Source of the DNA: Parelaphostrongylus tenuis
Lineage: Eukaryota > Nematoda > Chromadorea > Rhabditida > Metastrongylidae
NCBI GenBank assembly: GCA_019055375.1
Contig: JAHQIW010007237.1
Coordinates: 310,001 to 374,000, forward strand
Direction: 5' to 3'
Length of the DNA: 64,000 nucleotides
Below are positions 11,766 through 24,000 of the stretch, in pieces. The notes under the pieces were generated by a model. It saw only the letters and a program-made list of their open reading frames with translations. It made no database searches and was not told the DNA's origin. The position numbers were made by a program, and so were the translations under genes. The stretch's first letter is position 1; the number at the start of each line of letters is the position of its first letter.

Positions 11766-12091
11766 CGTCTTTTACAGTGTAGTTGGTTCGTTAGGTGTTT
11801 TGCCCCGTATTTCGCTACTCAGAAATCCATCCATTTTTGTGTCTGTGTTCCGACGTGTTGGATTGTCCTATCAGTTCTTTCATACGATTGTTCTAGTCAG
11901 TTTCTCCTTCCTACTTTGAAATGTACGATTACCAAAAGGCTGTGGCATGGTGGAGAATGTGCTAATGGCTTTAGCCCCAGGAGGGCGGCGGTAGCACCAT
12001 CGTTCGTCATCTATCAGATCGTCCCATGAGTTTTGGCTCTAGAGCAATAAACAGGAAATTTACTGATCAGAGGTCATCAAAATTGGATAAA

Positions 12092-12529
12092 TTTGGTACT
12101 GTTCGATTGCCCATTTTCTTGCGAACAATTTGGTATACAACTTGCCTATAAAAGCCTCAAGATACAGTTGGTGTGGGAACAAATCCGCTTGCTACTCATG
12201 CACGAATGGCGCGTAGGGGAAAATGCTAGTGAAGCGGCGCGCAAGATTGATGGAGTTCCTCTGGACGGCCCGAGCGCGGCTGATCCTCCGGACTGTTCTC
12301 TCCAGCTCTGAACTTCGCCAACCACTTCCTAGCCGTCCTTTCTGCAACCATATCATCGCCCCAAGCTCCGTGAATCTCTCGCGCCGCTTCACTAGCATTT
12401 TTTCCTACGCGCCATTCGTGCATGAGTAGCAGGCGGATTTGTTTCCACGAGAGCTCCATCTTAAAGCAAGTCTAGACAAGTTGTGTACCAGAATGTTCGC
12501 AAGAAAATGAGCAGTTGAACGGTACCAAA
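12092..12529. mobile_element. Mariner-type element collapsed into a fold-back
   Basis: Both ends carry the same inverted terminal sequence (TTGGTACTGTTCGATTGCCC at left; its near complement at right, sharing CATTTTCTTGCGAAC). Each end continues into the first codons of a mariner transposase, read rightwards from the left end and leftwards from the right end. The arms are about 150 bases and the 140-base middle holds more of the leftward transposase. It therefore looks like two 5' halves joined head to head, without the catalytic part. Confidence 0.75.
12226..12459 (-). pseudogene. Mariner transposase N-terminal (HTH) fragment
   Basis: Encodes about 77 residues starting MELSWKQIRLLLMHEW, followed by KNASEAAREIHGAWG and a GRP motif near residue 68 (RSGRPEELH). 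This is the N-terminal helix-turn-helix region of mariner transposases, which binds the terminal repeats. A full protein of about 340 residues with the DDD catalytic core would be expected, so this one is severely truncated. It reads into the opposite arm after the GRP motif. A shorter copy of the same N-terminus lies on the plus strand at about 12160-12250. Confidence 0.75.
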
Positions 12530-13561
12530 GTCTTGCATTTTCAATTGCTTCTTGTTGAGAAATTTGTTGTTTATTGCTATAGTGCCAAAATTCATGGAAC
12601 GACCTGATCAGTGGAAGGGGCCACCGCAGAGTGATGTCTCAATGGACACTTCATGCCAACGATCGGCCATCCCGCATTGCAAATTCGACTAACCACATTC
12701 TGGGCGAACTGGGCTCGATCACGGTGCCACCGACCCAGCGTATAGCCCTCATACTACCAACTTGGATACTTGGATGACCCGTCTTCAGTGATAGTGCGGG
12801 CATTAGCACAGGAAAACGAGCAGGTTTAGCTGTTTTGTTCCCTGGAGTCCCGAGGTAAGCCTAGCCGAGCCTATCCCAGGCCGTAAATACATTAGAGCAG
12901 GCGCAGGCCTACGGGGGCAGAGAGGAGTTAGCACCTTGCGAATAGTAGCTACCAAGACGACGATCAATCCTGGTAATTGTCGTTCTCCTTCTCAGGTTTG
13001 GTGGCCATGCTGATGGGTTGAACATCACGCTAAACTTTGCAGTCCGATGCCCAGGAGTACCTCCCAGCCGCGTTGAGGTGGTAAACCATCTGGGAGGATA
13101 GCCCTGACATTGTTCTATCGGATTATCATCTCTTCCGCAGTATCTGCGGGAGAAAAAATTCAAAAACTAAACTAGCTGAAAAATGATCTTAACGACCGCT
13201 TTGATCACCAGCCTCGTTATTTCTGGAAGGAAAGAGCCCAATCTTTGCCCAGTAAATGTTTGCATACAATTGATAATGATAGTGATTACATTAATTGATT
13301 GGTTTGTTTTTAATTACAACTGAACTAACAAAAGTGTCGAGATGCGAAAGAAATTTTGGAAAACCCAATACTTGTAGAAATTTCTGTTGTTGAAGTATTT
13401 CATGCTGTTCCGTCTAGTTTTTGGCCATTTCTTTGTATTTGTGATTTTTTGATCTTCGAAATAAATTCTGTCCGATTTCCAGTGTTGTTCACTTACATGC
13501 CATTGGACGGTCAGGAGCGATAACGATTGCGAACATATCCATTCTTCTTCTTCTAAGCATC
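12530..13561. other. Unassigned GC-richer stretch
   Basis: Sequence at about 12600-13160 is less AT-rich than its surroundings and may be an old repeat. I see no intact frame or family signature. A 'CTTCTAAG' acceptor-like site ends four bases before the next gene's ATG. Confidence 0.35.
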
Positions 13562-16500
13562 ATGACGGGACTTACTATGGATGCGATAATGCGAAGATTC
13601 CAAGATGTTAGTTTTTTTTTGCTTACCACCGCCCTTACAGTGGTTTTCGGTTCTATGGGAACTGAGCGAGTTTATTTAGGTTCATAGTTTATCTCAAGAG
13701 GCTATCGAAACAATATCGTTATGGGTGATGCACTACAAGGACAAGAGATCTATCGATCTTATAGTTGAGGCTTGGCTGGAAAGTTTCAAAATAGGTCAGT
13801 TCATGTCAGTGTTCTGCTTTATGTATACTACTCTATAATTCCATGGATAAGAGCGGTTGAATTTTTGCAAAAAGGACGGATAAACGCGCATTCTATTCTT
13901 CAATATTTCTGAATAAAGAGGTATTTAATTAGAGTGAAAGAAAGCGAAGAGTTCCAAAAATGGGGTGAAAAGACGTGTAATAAATTCTCGAAGAAGTTTA
14001 TACGCACAAGCCTATTTTCCCGCTTAGACCGCTCTTATCTATGGAATTTTAGGGTAAAAGACTACCGGTCAGGTATTAACCCGGTCGGGACGGCACTCGA
14101 TCGGCCACGCAACTCGATTCGCAAGGGGCGCGCGCTTCTGTTACTCATTTGGAGTTTTTTCCCGTTTTGGATAAACTTCTCGATTGTTTGATGATACACT
14201 CTGATGCTCCATGGTTTTCTCTAACGCTTATAAGCTTTGATTCACGTGTAAATCTTGCGAGGAGAATTTTGAGAGTGAAACGTGGTCTTCTTCTCGCATC
14301 TTACAGTACTTTATGAAAATCTTTCTAGAAATTGACATAGTTTCTGATTTGCTAGGATTTATACTATCAATCGGTTAATGAACTTTTGATGAAGAACCTT
14401 CCATACACCGTAGCCAAGCTAAAATTGTGCGCTGAGTATGAAGCGTAATTATAGTTTCACTGCTACAGCGCACTGAGAAGGTGTTTTCAGAAAACAAACA
14501 GTGTTGAACCGCTAAAATTTTAGCTTTTGGATCATTATCAAAAATTTGGGGGGAATAGCTTTATCCGGCAAAAAGGCCTTCAAATAATTGTGTACTTATA
14601 GGAGTACACGCCTTCCCATACGGATTAGTTACAGTTTTGTATCATTTGATACAACAACGAAAACATGTGACTTCTTATTGGGCTGCAGAATTTTAGCCCA
14701 ATTTGACGTTATCATTCACTGTAAAGCTACCCTGCTGCACATCGCTTGGAAGAGGATAGAACTTCACTGGCCCTAAGATATTTCGACTCGGGGATTCACT
14801 TGTAACACTGATGCTATAGCACATGTAGCGCAGTGGTTAGAGGTTACCTTGTGACAGACTTGAACGTGTGCTCAATCCGCCGGTTCTGGGTTATTCAAAA
14901 TCTCCATCCTTACACTTTTGATAAAGCGGTGCAAGACTTTATAAGAGGATGATAATCGTATGCATATAGATCATAAATGACTTTCGTGAGCTGTATGAGG
15001 CTTAGTCAAATTCGTGTCATATATCTCTAGCTGGATCTATATCTTTCTTACCATCTTCTCTAATTAATCTAAGGAGGAGAAGAAGGAGAGCGAGTGGTTA
15101 GACATGTTCGGCCTTAGGGTTGATTCCCCGCTCTGGCAAGCAATCAAAGAAACCACAGCCTGGCTATCCTCGAGATTGCAAAGAGATGGGCTGACTAGTT
15201 CAGCGATGTTTATGAAGAAGGCGAATTCCTCAAAAAAGCAATGAGTCGAGGAGACCAATCGACTGTTCGAACTTCTGGGATCTGGACAGTAAAGTGTGAA
15301 GATGGGTTGTCTACAAAAAAAGAGTTGGATTTTAATGGTAGTCTGTTTGTTGTGAGCGCGCTATCCTTCTAAGGCCGTCCTATATCTTGAGTCACTTCAT
15401 TAATCTGGCAGTTTTCTAGTGCAGCTTTCTCTTGTACTCATTTGCTAACTAGAGATACCCCTCATTCCGGATGAAATTTCTCGAATATATTTTCTCTTTA
15501 CAGCCAAAAAAGATGAACAACGCATTGCGCTGTTCTACATAATGAACGACGTTGTTCAACGAGCAAAGAATAAGCATATGGATGTTCTCATTCCAGCCTT
15601 TCAGCCTGCCGTCCTCAGTGCTGTTACAATGGGAAAGTAGGGGCTTATTTTGTTTGAGTATGTTGGATTTCCACCATGTCGTCTAATTTTGGTTTTACTT
15701 GCTGGTTTTAAGAAGCTCTCCATCTGTGAAACAAGTGATGAATCGATGCATTGATATATTCGGCGAACGACAAGTGTTTACGGAAGCTAGTGTAAATGTA
15801 ATGAAGAATATGCTACGTAAGTTTTCTATATCTTGAAACATGTCTAAGTCTCATCTTACGTTAAATTTTGCAGAGTCTGAAGAAAATGGTGAAGGAGATG
15901 AAAGCTTTGCTGAGCTTGATTCCGAAGAGGTCTACAGAAAGATCGAGCTTTTTGAGCGTGTAAGCCAATTTGAAGTTGATAACTACGCTCTTTGTATTAA
16001 TTTAACCCTTTCGGGGCGGTTGCTGATCGACCGTATCGTGCAATTCGCAAGTAACGCGCGATTCGCGTCATTTATTTAGGGTTTTTTTCTCCGTTTCAAG
16101 GAAACCACTAGGTTTTCCGCGTTAATCTGATGCTCCGTGATTTTCGCTACATGCTCATAGGCTTTTTGTGCGTGTATAACTCTTGTATACGAAGGGCAGT
16201 TTAATTGCTAAACGTAGTCTCCTTCTGGCTCTTACAGCGTTCAATGTACTTCTTTTCAAAAACCACTTCTATATCTTTAACGTCAGAATCTTTGAAATTG
16301 AGCTTCAGTGACTACCAAAGGTCAGCGAAAAACCATACACGAACTCTAGCTGAGCAGACAAAGCAAATCTAGTGTGAATCATAATATTATTTTTGCTGTC
16401 ACAACGCAGGGACGCGCCGCTACCAAGTGGGTGCGATGCTCGTCACTGCTCGCGCGGGACCGAATCCGTCTCCCTGCTCCCACCGTCTCCGTCAGTTAGC

Positions 16501-19500
16501 AACAAGCAGTCTATCGCAACCAGGCCATCCTTGAGAATGCTAGGAGCGCGGTCAACCATATTCTTCGATGTTCAAGAAGAAGACGAAAAAGTAATTGTAT
16601 GCTAGTAGTAAGATCCGTACAGTGAAAAGAAAAAACACTGCTAGACGAATAATATTCGCTGATGTTAAGTTTTCGAATAATCATCGAAAGTTTAAGGGTG
16701 AAGTTTTTCCCAGTGAGAAAGGCCTCAAGGTTCGCATATTCCAATTAATACACGTCTCGAAAGGGTTAATGCTTTTCTGTTTGTTTACAGGGACGTTTGA
16801 TAGTGAATCGTGGAATGGATGTCATTAGAAACGGGGATTTTGACTGTAAAGCCCTTATGAAGGATCGAATGAGAGGTAATGATCACTACACTATCTACTA
16901 GTTGTTAGTATACTTATTGTAATTAACTTATTATTCCGTAATTGCTTGCAGATCGGACTGTAGCTGCACAACTTGTCATGGAAACTCAACAGGTATCACA
17001 GACACATTTTTTGTCCTTCAACTAGAACGGCCTTATGTTTGATATTGTTACGATTTTATTTTATCTAAATAGATCAAATCCTGATCATTTCATGAAGCCA
17101 GATTGTTCATAATCTTCACAGAGACTACTAATTTTGTTGACTTCTGCTGGCATTTCGATTTAGGTGCTCAGTCAGATATCATCGTTTCGACATTCAATGG
17201 AAGAACAGAAGCGAAAAATGTTGCAGCTTATTGAGACTCTTGAGCTTGCAAAACGGAACTACTCACACCAGTTGAAGGATGTCACAGTGGTTGAAGATGT
17301 AAGGATTTATGTAAATGACAAGCTGTTTGTGAAGGACAAAAATCATACCACTTGTCTTATTTCGCTCAGTCACGACCGTATTAGTTTTTCGATGACTTTT
17401 TGGAAGTAATAGATCTAAAAAACAGAGACTTAAAAAGCAGTAGGAAATACTGTTGAATTGAGGATATATATGATTGCTGCAAAGTTTTTTTTTTTTTGCT
17501 CAGAATATGTTCAGAAGAAGATGCCTGATCTAAAGTCGGGTTAAAACTGAAAATTATTAAATTTCTCACTTAAGCACGATGGCCGCAGTGACCGTTTGTA
17601 CAGTGGGGAATGTCATCATGTACACCAAAATTCTCGCTTTTTGCTTTTGTAAAGGAAGTACGATTTTCATTGCAACAAATGGCAGGAAAAGTTTGTCAGG
17701 GCTGCAAAAGATCAAATTGAACATATGTAGTGGATGTCACCTTCCTCGGGTCTTACAGATTTTATGCACTAAAACAGACCCACACTGTATCGCGCCCAAA
17801 TTAGACGGAATAAATGCATCCTGTAGAATGTGTTGACCGGCTGACTTTCGCTGACGCACGCTGGACGTGTCCACTAGCGTGGGTCCGCGGAAGTCAACCG
17901 GTTGATTTCATCGGAGCAGTTTCTTTTGAAAAATTGAGTGTTGAAAAGTGGCATGAAATATTGGTTTGAAGTGGAAAGCGACCGTTGTGTGGACATATTG
18001 CCTACTGAAATTAGTACATATCGTTGCGAATGTGTTAGGACTTGTAGCCGTGCACTATGGGATCCCGTTTAACCTTTGCTTTTATAAATCATTTGACTCC
18101 ACTGTCTTGTAGTCTACTGTTAGAAATTTTGAATTGCAATTTTTTTGGAACTTTACCGATCATGGATCATAGTATATGTTATCTATACGTGGTGTAGTCA
18201 GTAATTCACTCAACTGAGAGGAAATGATGGGCACGTTTTGGAAAAACTTTTTTTGATACTTCGATCAGGAAAAGAAGCTATCGATTATTCCCGATATAAT
18301 AGGCAGTAATGAAAGTCGCAATAATGGTACTTGAAAATCAATTAGTGTTAATCCTCTAATTCCAGGCATATCAGAAGTATTTCCAAGGAATACGTGAGGT
18401 TCACACCGATTTACTAGTGAGTGCTGTTATCTCAATATAATTTCTTTTTACTCGACTTTTCCCCTCAGAAATGTTAGAATGTATGTCTCAGAGATTGGAA
18501 AAGTTTCCGCCAGCAGAATTGGATTTCTGTGCAAAAAATGTTCCAGGAAATGGAGAAGTCTGGTGTATATCCTGCAGCTACTCCACCGCGAGATGCTCCA
18601 TCACCCACAGCCAATGATGACATCTACGCTACTGGTGTCGAAAACGCCCTGCAAAGTCTGTCATGCAGTATACCATCGTTTTTACTATTTATTAATAATG
18701 GTGTTTCACCTAATGATAGCTGAGTTTAAATTATTAACTTGGGAAATTTCCTTTTTGGTTTTTTAAACTTTGTTCTGACACATCAACACACTGCTCTTGC
18801 TTCTTGCGAAATGGCTCAACATTTCAGCGTTTCGTGTGCCTGGCAGTAGAGATAATATGGAGACTACTGATATGGAGCTTGATGATGACTCCGCTCCTAT
18901 CGATGTAGGAGGAACATCTCCTCTATCTGGTAATCTTCCGCCTCCACCTGCACCACCGACAGTGCTAGAAAGTCGTGCTCAAACAGTGTTACCGACGATG
19001 CACTTAAATTCCAGTGGAAACAATAGTAAAATTCAAAATTGGTCTATTCTGAGTAAGCCGTGGTCTCACTTTTTCCCTGACTGTGATATTTTACAGTTTC
19101 TCAACTTTTGGCCAACTCCACTACGCCATCATTTCAAGGTCAAACAAATTACGGAGTTTCTCAGTCATCGTACATTACACAAGCAAATATGACAATCCCT
19201 CCTCCTAGTACAAATCATCAACCTCCCAGTTTCAATTCAAATACTGCCCAGCAATCAAATATGACGGTGCCACCTCCAATTACCACTCAGCCACCACCAA
19301 ATATTCAGGTACTGTTGGATTTTCGGAATGTCTATGGAATGTTCTAAGATTTTTCTTATTTTTTACAAAACCGTTATCAACTTTTACTCTGCGGATCTTA
19401 ACACTTCTACCACTTGATTTGTTTCCTCGCATGCATCCTCCACAAAGGCGTTTGAACGTTTCGCGTGTGAGAGCGAGGACGTTCTGCAGGGCGTTTGTTG

Positions 19501-20442
19501 ATTGATTGCAGGAAACGTTTGGGAGGAGGTCGAACTAGCACCTTACTTCCTGATGACCTGCACCACAAGCCATTCGGTCACCGGCTCTTGTTATGGAATA
19601 ATGATCGTTATTTCAGGCACTGCTAAAATCCATTCCTAGCCTCCAAACAATTCAGCAGGCAACAGCTGCTGCAGCTGCAGCGGCGGCGGCGGCAGCAGCC
19701 GCCGGGAACTCGCAAAAAGCACAACCGGTGGGTGAAGTGTTTCAAGATTTTTGTACATATCACGTATATGATATAAATTGATCATAGACAAGCTTTCAAC
19801 CACCTGTTGTTCAACAACGATTTGGAGACGTAGATGAACGGATGCCACCAGCATCAACGCACTGTCCTCCTGCCGTTCAAGTCCCCGCGTATCAAGTGCA
19901 GCAGACTAGACCTCAAGCGCCTGTTTATACCGAGGAAGGTCCATCGCATATAGACTATCATAAACAAGGATACACTACTGAACAAGGTTTGTGCATCTGG
20001 GCTAATTTGAACATGGACATCACAAAATGAAGTGCCATTTTTCAGAACAACAGAACTGTGACAATAATTATTATGGGGATGGTGGAAGTGACGGCTTTTA
20101 TCAAAAACCTCCTTATTCTCAAAATCGCGGAAGTTACCCACACCATGGTCGTGGTAAACCGCGTGGTGGAGACTTTTATGGACGTGGTGGAGGAAGAGGC
20201 GATCATTGGAGAAAACCGTAGGTCTTACACTTCCTTTATAATCCATTCTGAAACCACTTGCAATTCCGCTAATCCTAATTTTTACATGTCTCAGAGTTCC
20301 GAACGATTTTCGAGGCATGCGTGGTTTCGTTGGACCACGAGGCATTCCCCATAGTCGTGGACGAGGTGGCTTCCGCGGTGGCTGTGAACCATTCCAAGGT
20401 GGAAATTACCAAAGGGGCCGTGGTCGAGGCGGCTGGGGTTGA
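13562..20442 (+). CDS. RPRD/CIDS-type protein: Pol II CTD-interaction domain with RGG tail
   Basis: Predicted nuclear protein that binds the phosphorylated C-terminal domain of RNA polymerase II (as RPRD1/RPRD2; nematode relatives are called CIDS). Exons: 13562-13606, 13680-13794, 15504-15636, 15713-15816, 15874-15959, 16791-16875, 16952-16992, 17164-17298, 18366-18416, 18547-18655, 18828-19025, 19097-19308, 19617-19727, 19788-19986, 20046-20217, 20295-20442; 647 residues. The CID fills about residues 5-135: EAIETISLWVMHYK, then IALFYIMNDVVQRAK, then VKQVMNRCIDIFGER. A coiled coil follows (about 205-265), then a Pro-rich middle, a run of about 12 Ala coded by GCN repeats (near 19670-19700), and a Gly/Arg tail ending RGRGRGGWG. 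Exon 10 has an alternative (see findings). Introns hold SINEs. RPRD2 is the closest human architecture. The DUS1L gene follows 650 bases downstream. Confidence 0.9.
14078..14330 (+). repeat. Interspersed repeat, family E (intron copy 1)
   Basis: Lies in intron 2 of the RPRD-type gene. It shares an ordered series of blocks with 15998-16250: TAACCC-GG, GATCGGCC/GATCGACC, AATTCGCAAG-like, TCTGATGCTCC, and a final CTTACAG. Non-coding. Confidence 0.6.
14815..14895 (+). repeat. tRNA-like SINE head (family B-like)
   Basis: Contains ATGTAGCGCAGTGGTTAGAG, matching the family B head, then diverges. Intronic. Confidence 0.5.
15085..15305 (+). mobile_element. Diverged SINE, family A
   Basis: Head AGCGAGTGGTTAGACATG, body GCCTGGCTATCCTCGAGATTG, tail CTTCTGGGATCTGGACAGT. 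All blocks are in the order seen in family A. Lies in intron 2 of the RPRD-type gene. Confidence 0.65.
15998..16250 (+). repeat. Interspersed repeat, family E (intron copy 2)
   Basis: Second copy of the repeat at 14078-14330, in intron 5 of the same gene. Confidence 0.6.
16395..16630 (+). mobile_element. SINE, family A
   Basis: Head block GACGCGCCGCTACCAAGTGG and GATGCTCGTC, tail AATTGTATGCTAGTAGTAAG and ATCCGTACAGTGAAA. Lies in intron 5 of the RPRD-type gene. Confidence 0.65.
19398..19595 (-). mobile_element. SINE, family A
   Basis: Minus-strand tail at left (GATCTTAACACTTCTACCAC, matching the family tail complement) and head complement toward 19590 (ACCACAAGCCATTCGGTCAC). It fills most of the intron between exons 12 and 13 of the RPRD-type gene. 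Confidence 0.6.
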
Positions 20443-21095
20443 CATGGTTGTTGTGCATTTGTAGTAACTACTTCTAAATAACTCGATCGGGTGTATACTT
20501 ACAGTAATCGTATTCTTGTTAATTTAATCATTGGTTCTTCGCATTGTTATAAGAAGACCGTGTTTTGTTCTCTTTTCCCTCAATTTCATACATTATGTAC
20601 ATTTACACCTGCTTGTTTTATGTATTTGCGTACATATATGCATATGCGTATATATGTACTTACATGTTTGTGTATCACCTGTATCACCTGTCGTCCCGTT
20701 GATCGTCGAGTGACTCGAGCGGGTACCAGCAACTCTTCCATTTTTCCCTATCGCGTGAAAGAGTAGCCCAGTAGGTCCTCCTCGCTCTAGGGATATGTTT
20801 GTGTATATACGTAGATATATCCTTGACTACCTAGAACTGCGTAGTGCGATAGCGCAACTTTGTTCGACGCCTTCTGAAGGTTTTGGTGAAATCCTGTCGT
20901 TCTTGTACTATAGAAATAGTGATTAATTATGTCTAAATTTCGTGTTTTTGGTATCGATGAGCCATCTGATACATCTCAGATATTAACCTATTAAATTGTT
21001 TCCAGTTTTTCGTTTGTTAGAAAACGGTTAATGTCCGAACGTTGATTACTGGAAGTAACTCATTAGTTTCGAACTACTTTTCCTATATCTAAGGG
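20443..21095 (+). other. Intergenic spacer between two tandem genes
   Basis: About 650 bases. Contains the 3' end of the upstream gene and a TA-rich TATATGCATATGCGTATATATG tract near 20635. The DUS1L ATG follows an acceptor-like CTATATCTAAG by two bases, compatible with trans-splicing. The gap is longer than the roughly 100 bases typical of nematode operons, so co-transcription is possible but not shown. Confidence 0.45.
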
Positions 21096-24000
21096 ATGAT
21101 TCCGAAGAACATAGAAGAACTGGTCATTGAGAAATACGGAGAGGAGACTGAGGAACGTGGACTATCTGAGGAGGAGCAACGTGGACTGTACGATATTTTT
21201 TGCCTCCCAAGAAAGTTAACTCTTGGTCCGGCTACTAGGAATACGCCTGACCAGGTTATTTTGTCTTCCACTTTTGTTCTTCCAGTATATATTGTCTGGT
21301 AATTCTTTTTGAACTTATAAACAATAAGTTTAGATCGCTAAAAAACGTGTTTTCTGGCGAAATTATATAGACGCGAGGAAGAACGTGAAGGTTGTCGCTC
21401 CTATGGTTGATCAGAGGTATGTTCTTTCTTTTGTGCTTCTTTTGTGCTTTTCGCACAGAATGCTTCCGAATTCGTAGGAGTCCGATCATTGAACTATTTA
21501 TCCAGTGAGCTGGCTTTTCGAATGCTGATGCGTGAGCATGGTGCACACATAACCATGACGCCTATGATCCATGCTCAATTGTTTGTCTACGACAGTACTT
21601 ACCGTCGTAATTCCTTGACTTTATGTAAGGCAGATCGTCCACTCATCATTCAGGTAAACTTTTGTTTTCGTGACGTACCTAATCTTATGAATTGATAGGG
21701 TTTTGTCTTAGTTCTGCGCTAATAACCCTGACACGTTTCTCACGGCCTGTCGTTTGGTCGAAGACGTATGCGATGGAGTCGATCTTAATCTCGGTTGTCC
21801 ACAAATGGTAGCTAAAAAAGGACGATATGGTGCCTATCTTCAGGTTTGTGCGGAAATCCTCTTTTGGATTTGAAATTAATTCTTAAAGCTCAAATTGTTA
21901 TCGTTTTCGAATCGATGAGAATAACAAAAGAATAGCAAATAACAAATTTTGTCCTTTTGTGATCCTAACTATTGCATTTCCGCTTCTTTATTGACATTTT
22001 GAGTCTGGAAATTACAGTTTTTGTGAAAATTCTACCCGTCTTGTATCGCTGTACCTTCATTTTTATTTATGAGTGCTAATTAGTTACGTTCTAACTCTTT
22101 AGTTACTAGACCCATTGATGTAGAGTAGTGTGCAAAAACGTTTGCGCCAGTCCGTATGTGAACCCAGATCTCACTTTCCGGGAGCATGTGCTAAATCGTT
22201 GCATCACCGACGCACGTTCTGCACTCCACTCTCTAGTTACGCTTGTCCTTGTTTTAATGGTAGTGTATAATGTAAAATGCAACTAGGAGATTGCAGAATT
22301 ATTAGTAAAACTTGGAGCTTCATGTAGCTTTGAACGAACGGCCACTTACTGAATATTATGTTGGGGACTCAATGCTACTCAGCCCAGATTCCATACGTAT
22401 ATTGCCATTAAAAAAGAATAACGTAAATAAAAAGCTAGGACATTTTGATTTTAACTGCTTCCACGGCTGAACCGAGTTCCATGCCGATTGGTGCTCACCA
22501 GATCATTCTTGATAACGGATGATTGGTGATACACTGAACTGATAGAATGAAACATGACAGAGAGGAAGGAAAAACACGAGTATCGGTTGGTGTGGTAGAG
22601 ATAACAATTGAGTCGCCTTATGTTTATATCTCGACACTCTTGCTGTTGTTATCTCATTATTTCATTCTGCAAGTGCATCAGAAATGGGTTTTTTTTGTTC
22701 AGATTGGAAATTCAAGCTGTAATTTGGACTGATGTTTTTTTCAGGATGAAGTAGACTTGGTGTGCTCTATGATATCAGCTGTGAGAGATTTTTGTGTCTT
22801 GCCAATCTCGTGCAAAATTCGCGTTCGTGATTGCCGAAAACAAACTGTCGATTACGCTCGCAGATTGGTTGATGCAGGCGCAACAATGTTAGTAACCTTC
22901 ACTTAGTTCTGTGTAGAACAATGAGCTTATCTATTAAGGCTAACGGTTCATGGTCGTACTCGTGAGATGAAAGGTGCCGACACTGGTCTAGCCGACTGGT
23001 CACGTATTAGAGACGTAGTTGAGGCTGTGGACGTTCCTGTCATAGCTAATGGGAACATTCAGGTATAGACTACGAGCACTTATCAAACCATTCTGTTAGA
23101 ATCAATTTAAATAGTACTTTAAATAATATCGATGGTTCGATATCGCGTCTTCGTGACACTTGTACGTGTCTCATCACAATTTATACTGAGCCAGTACATT
23201 GTTCGTTAGGTAAAATATCTTCTGATGATTTTTAAACTGCGTGCACGGTCGTTTTCAAGTTCTCTCCACAAACACTCCAATGTTGAGGTTCGGAGTTATT
23301 TTTGCCGTATTACAACAAAGGATTTGCATAAAGGCAACTAATTTGGAATTACTTTTAGCACTGCTTTCATGCAAAACGTACTTGAATACATGTTCAGATA
23401 GGAGAGTGTGGATAACAATCTGTCGTATTGATAAAGCGTGTTCAGCATTTAACCATTTGGCTTCCACGAACCCAATACTCTTTGCGTCTACTGGAAAGGC
23501 TGGACTGTCTGCTCCACTTCGCCTGCGTCTCCAACCCCCAGTGATGCAGTATACTCCATTGAAATGGAGCAAGCACGTTTTCTATCGCGCTCTACATCAC
23601 CGAGAATTCATTACTAGGGATTGATTTAGTTGAACCAGCCCCTCCATCTGGAAAGTTTAATACTTTTCTACTGGAACGATTGGGTATTTGATAATGATAA
23701 CATGTAGTAATTTATCACTACACCTACGAGATTGTAGACACATATCGGTATTGAAGCCAGTTAACTTTTAACTATATCTATCCTGAATGTCTACTGTAAA
23801 TGTTATCCAATATCCCATCATTCCAGTAGAAAAGTAATATGCTTTCTAGATAAAGGTGTTGGTTTGAAAATCAATTTCTAGTAATGAAACTTGATAGAGC
23901 GCGATAGAAAACGTGTTCCATTCCACCGGATTGCACGGTATCTCTGGGATTGTAGATGCAGGCAAGGTGGAGCAGAGAGTGGAGCCTTTCTTAGTTAGAC

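Noticed and set aside
19854..20354. Long frames on both strands over the end of the RPRD-type gene
   Set aside because: Shadows of exons 14-16; the Gly/Arg-rich plus-strand frame with matching splice phases is the real one.
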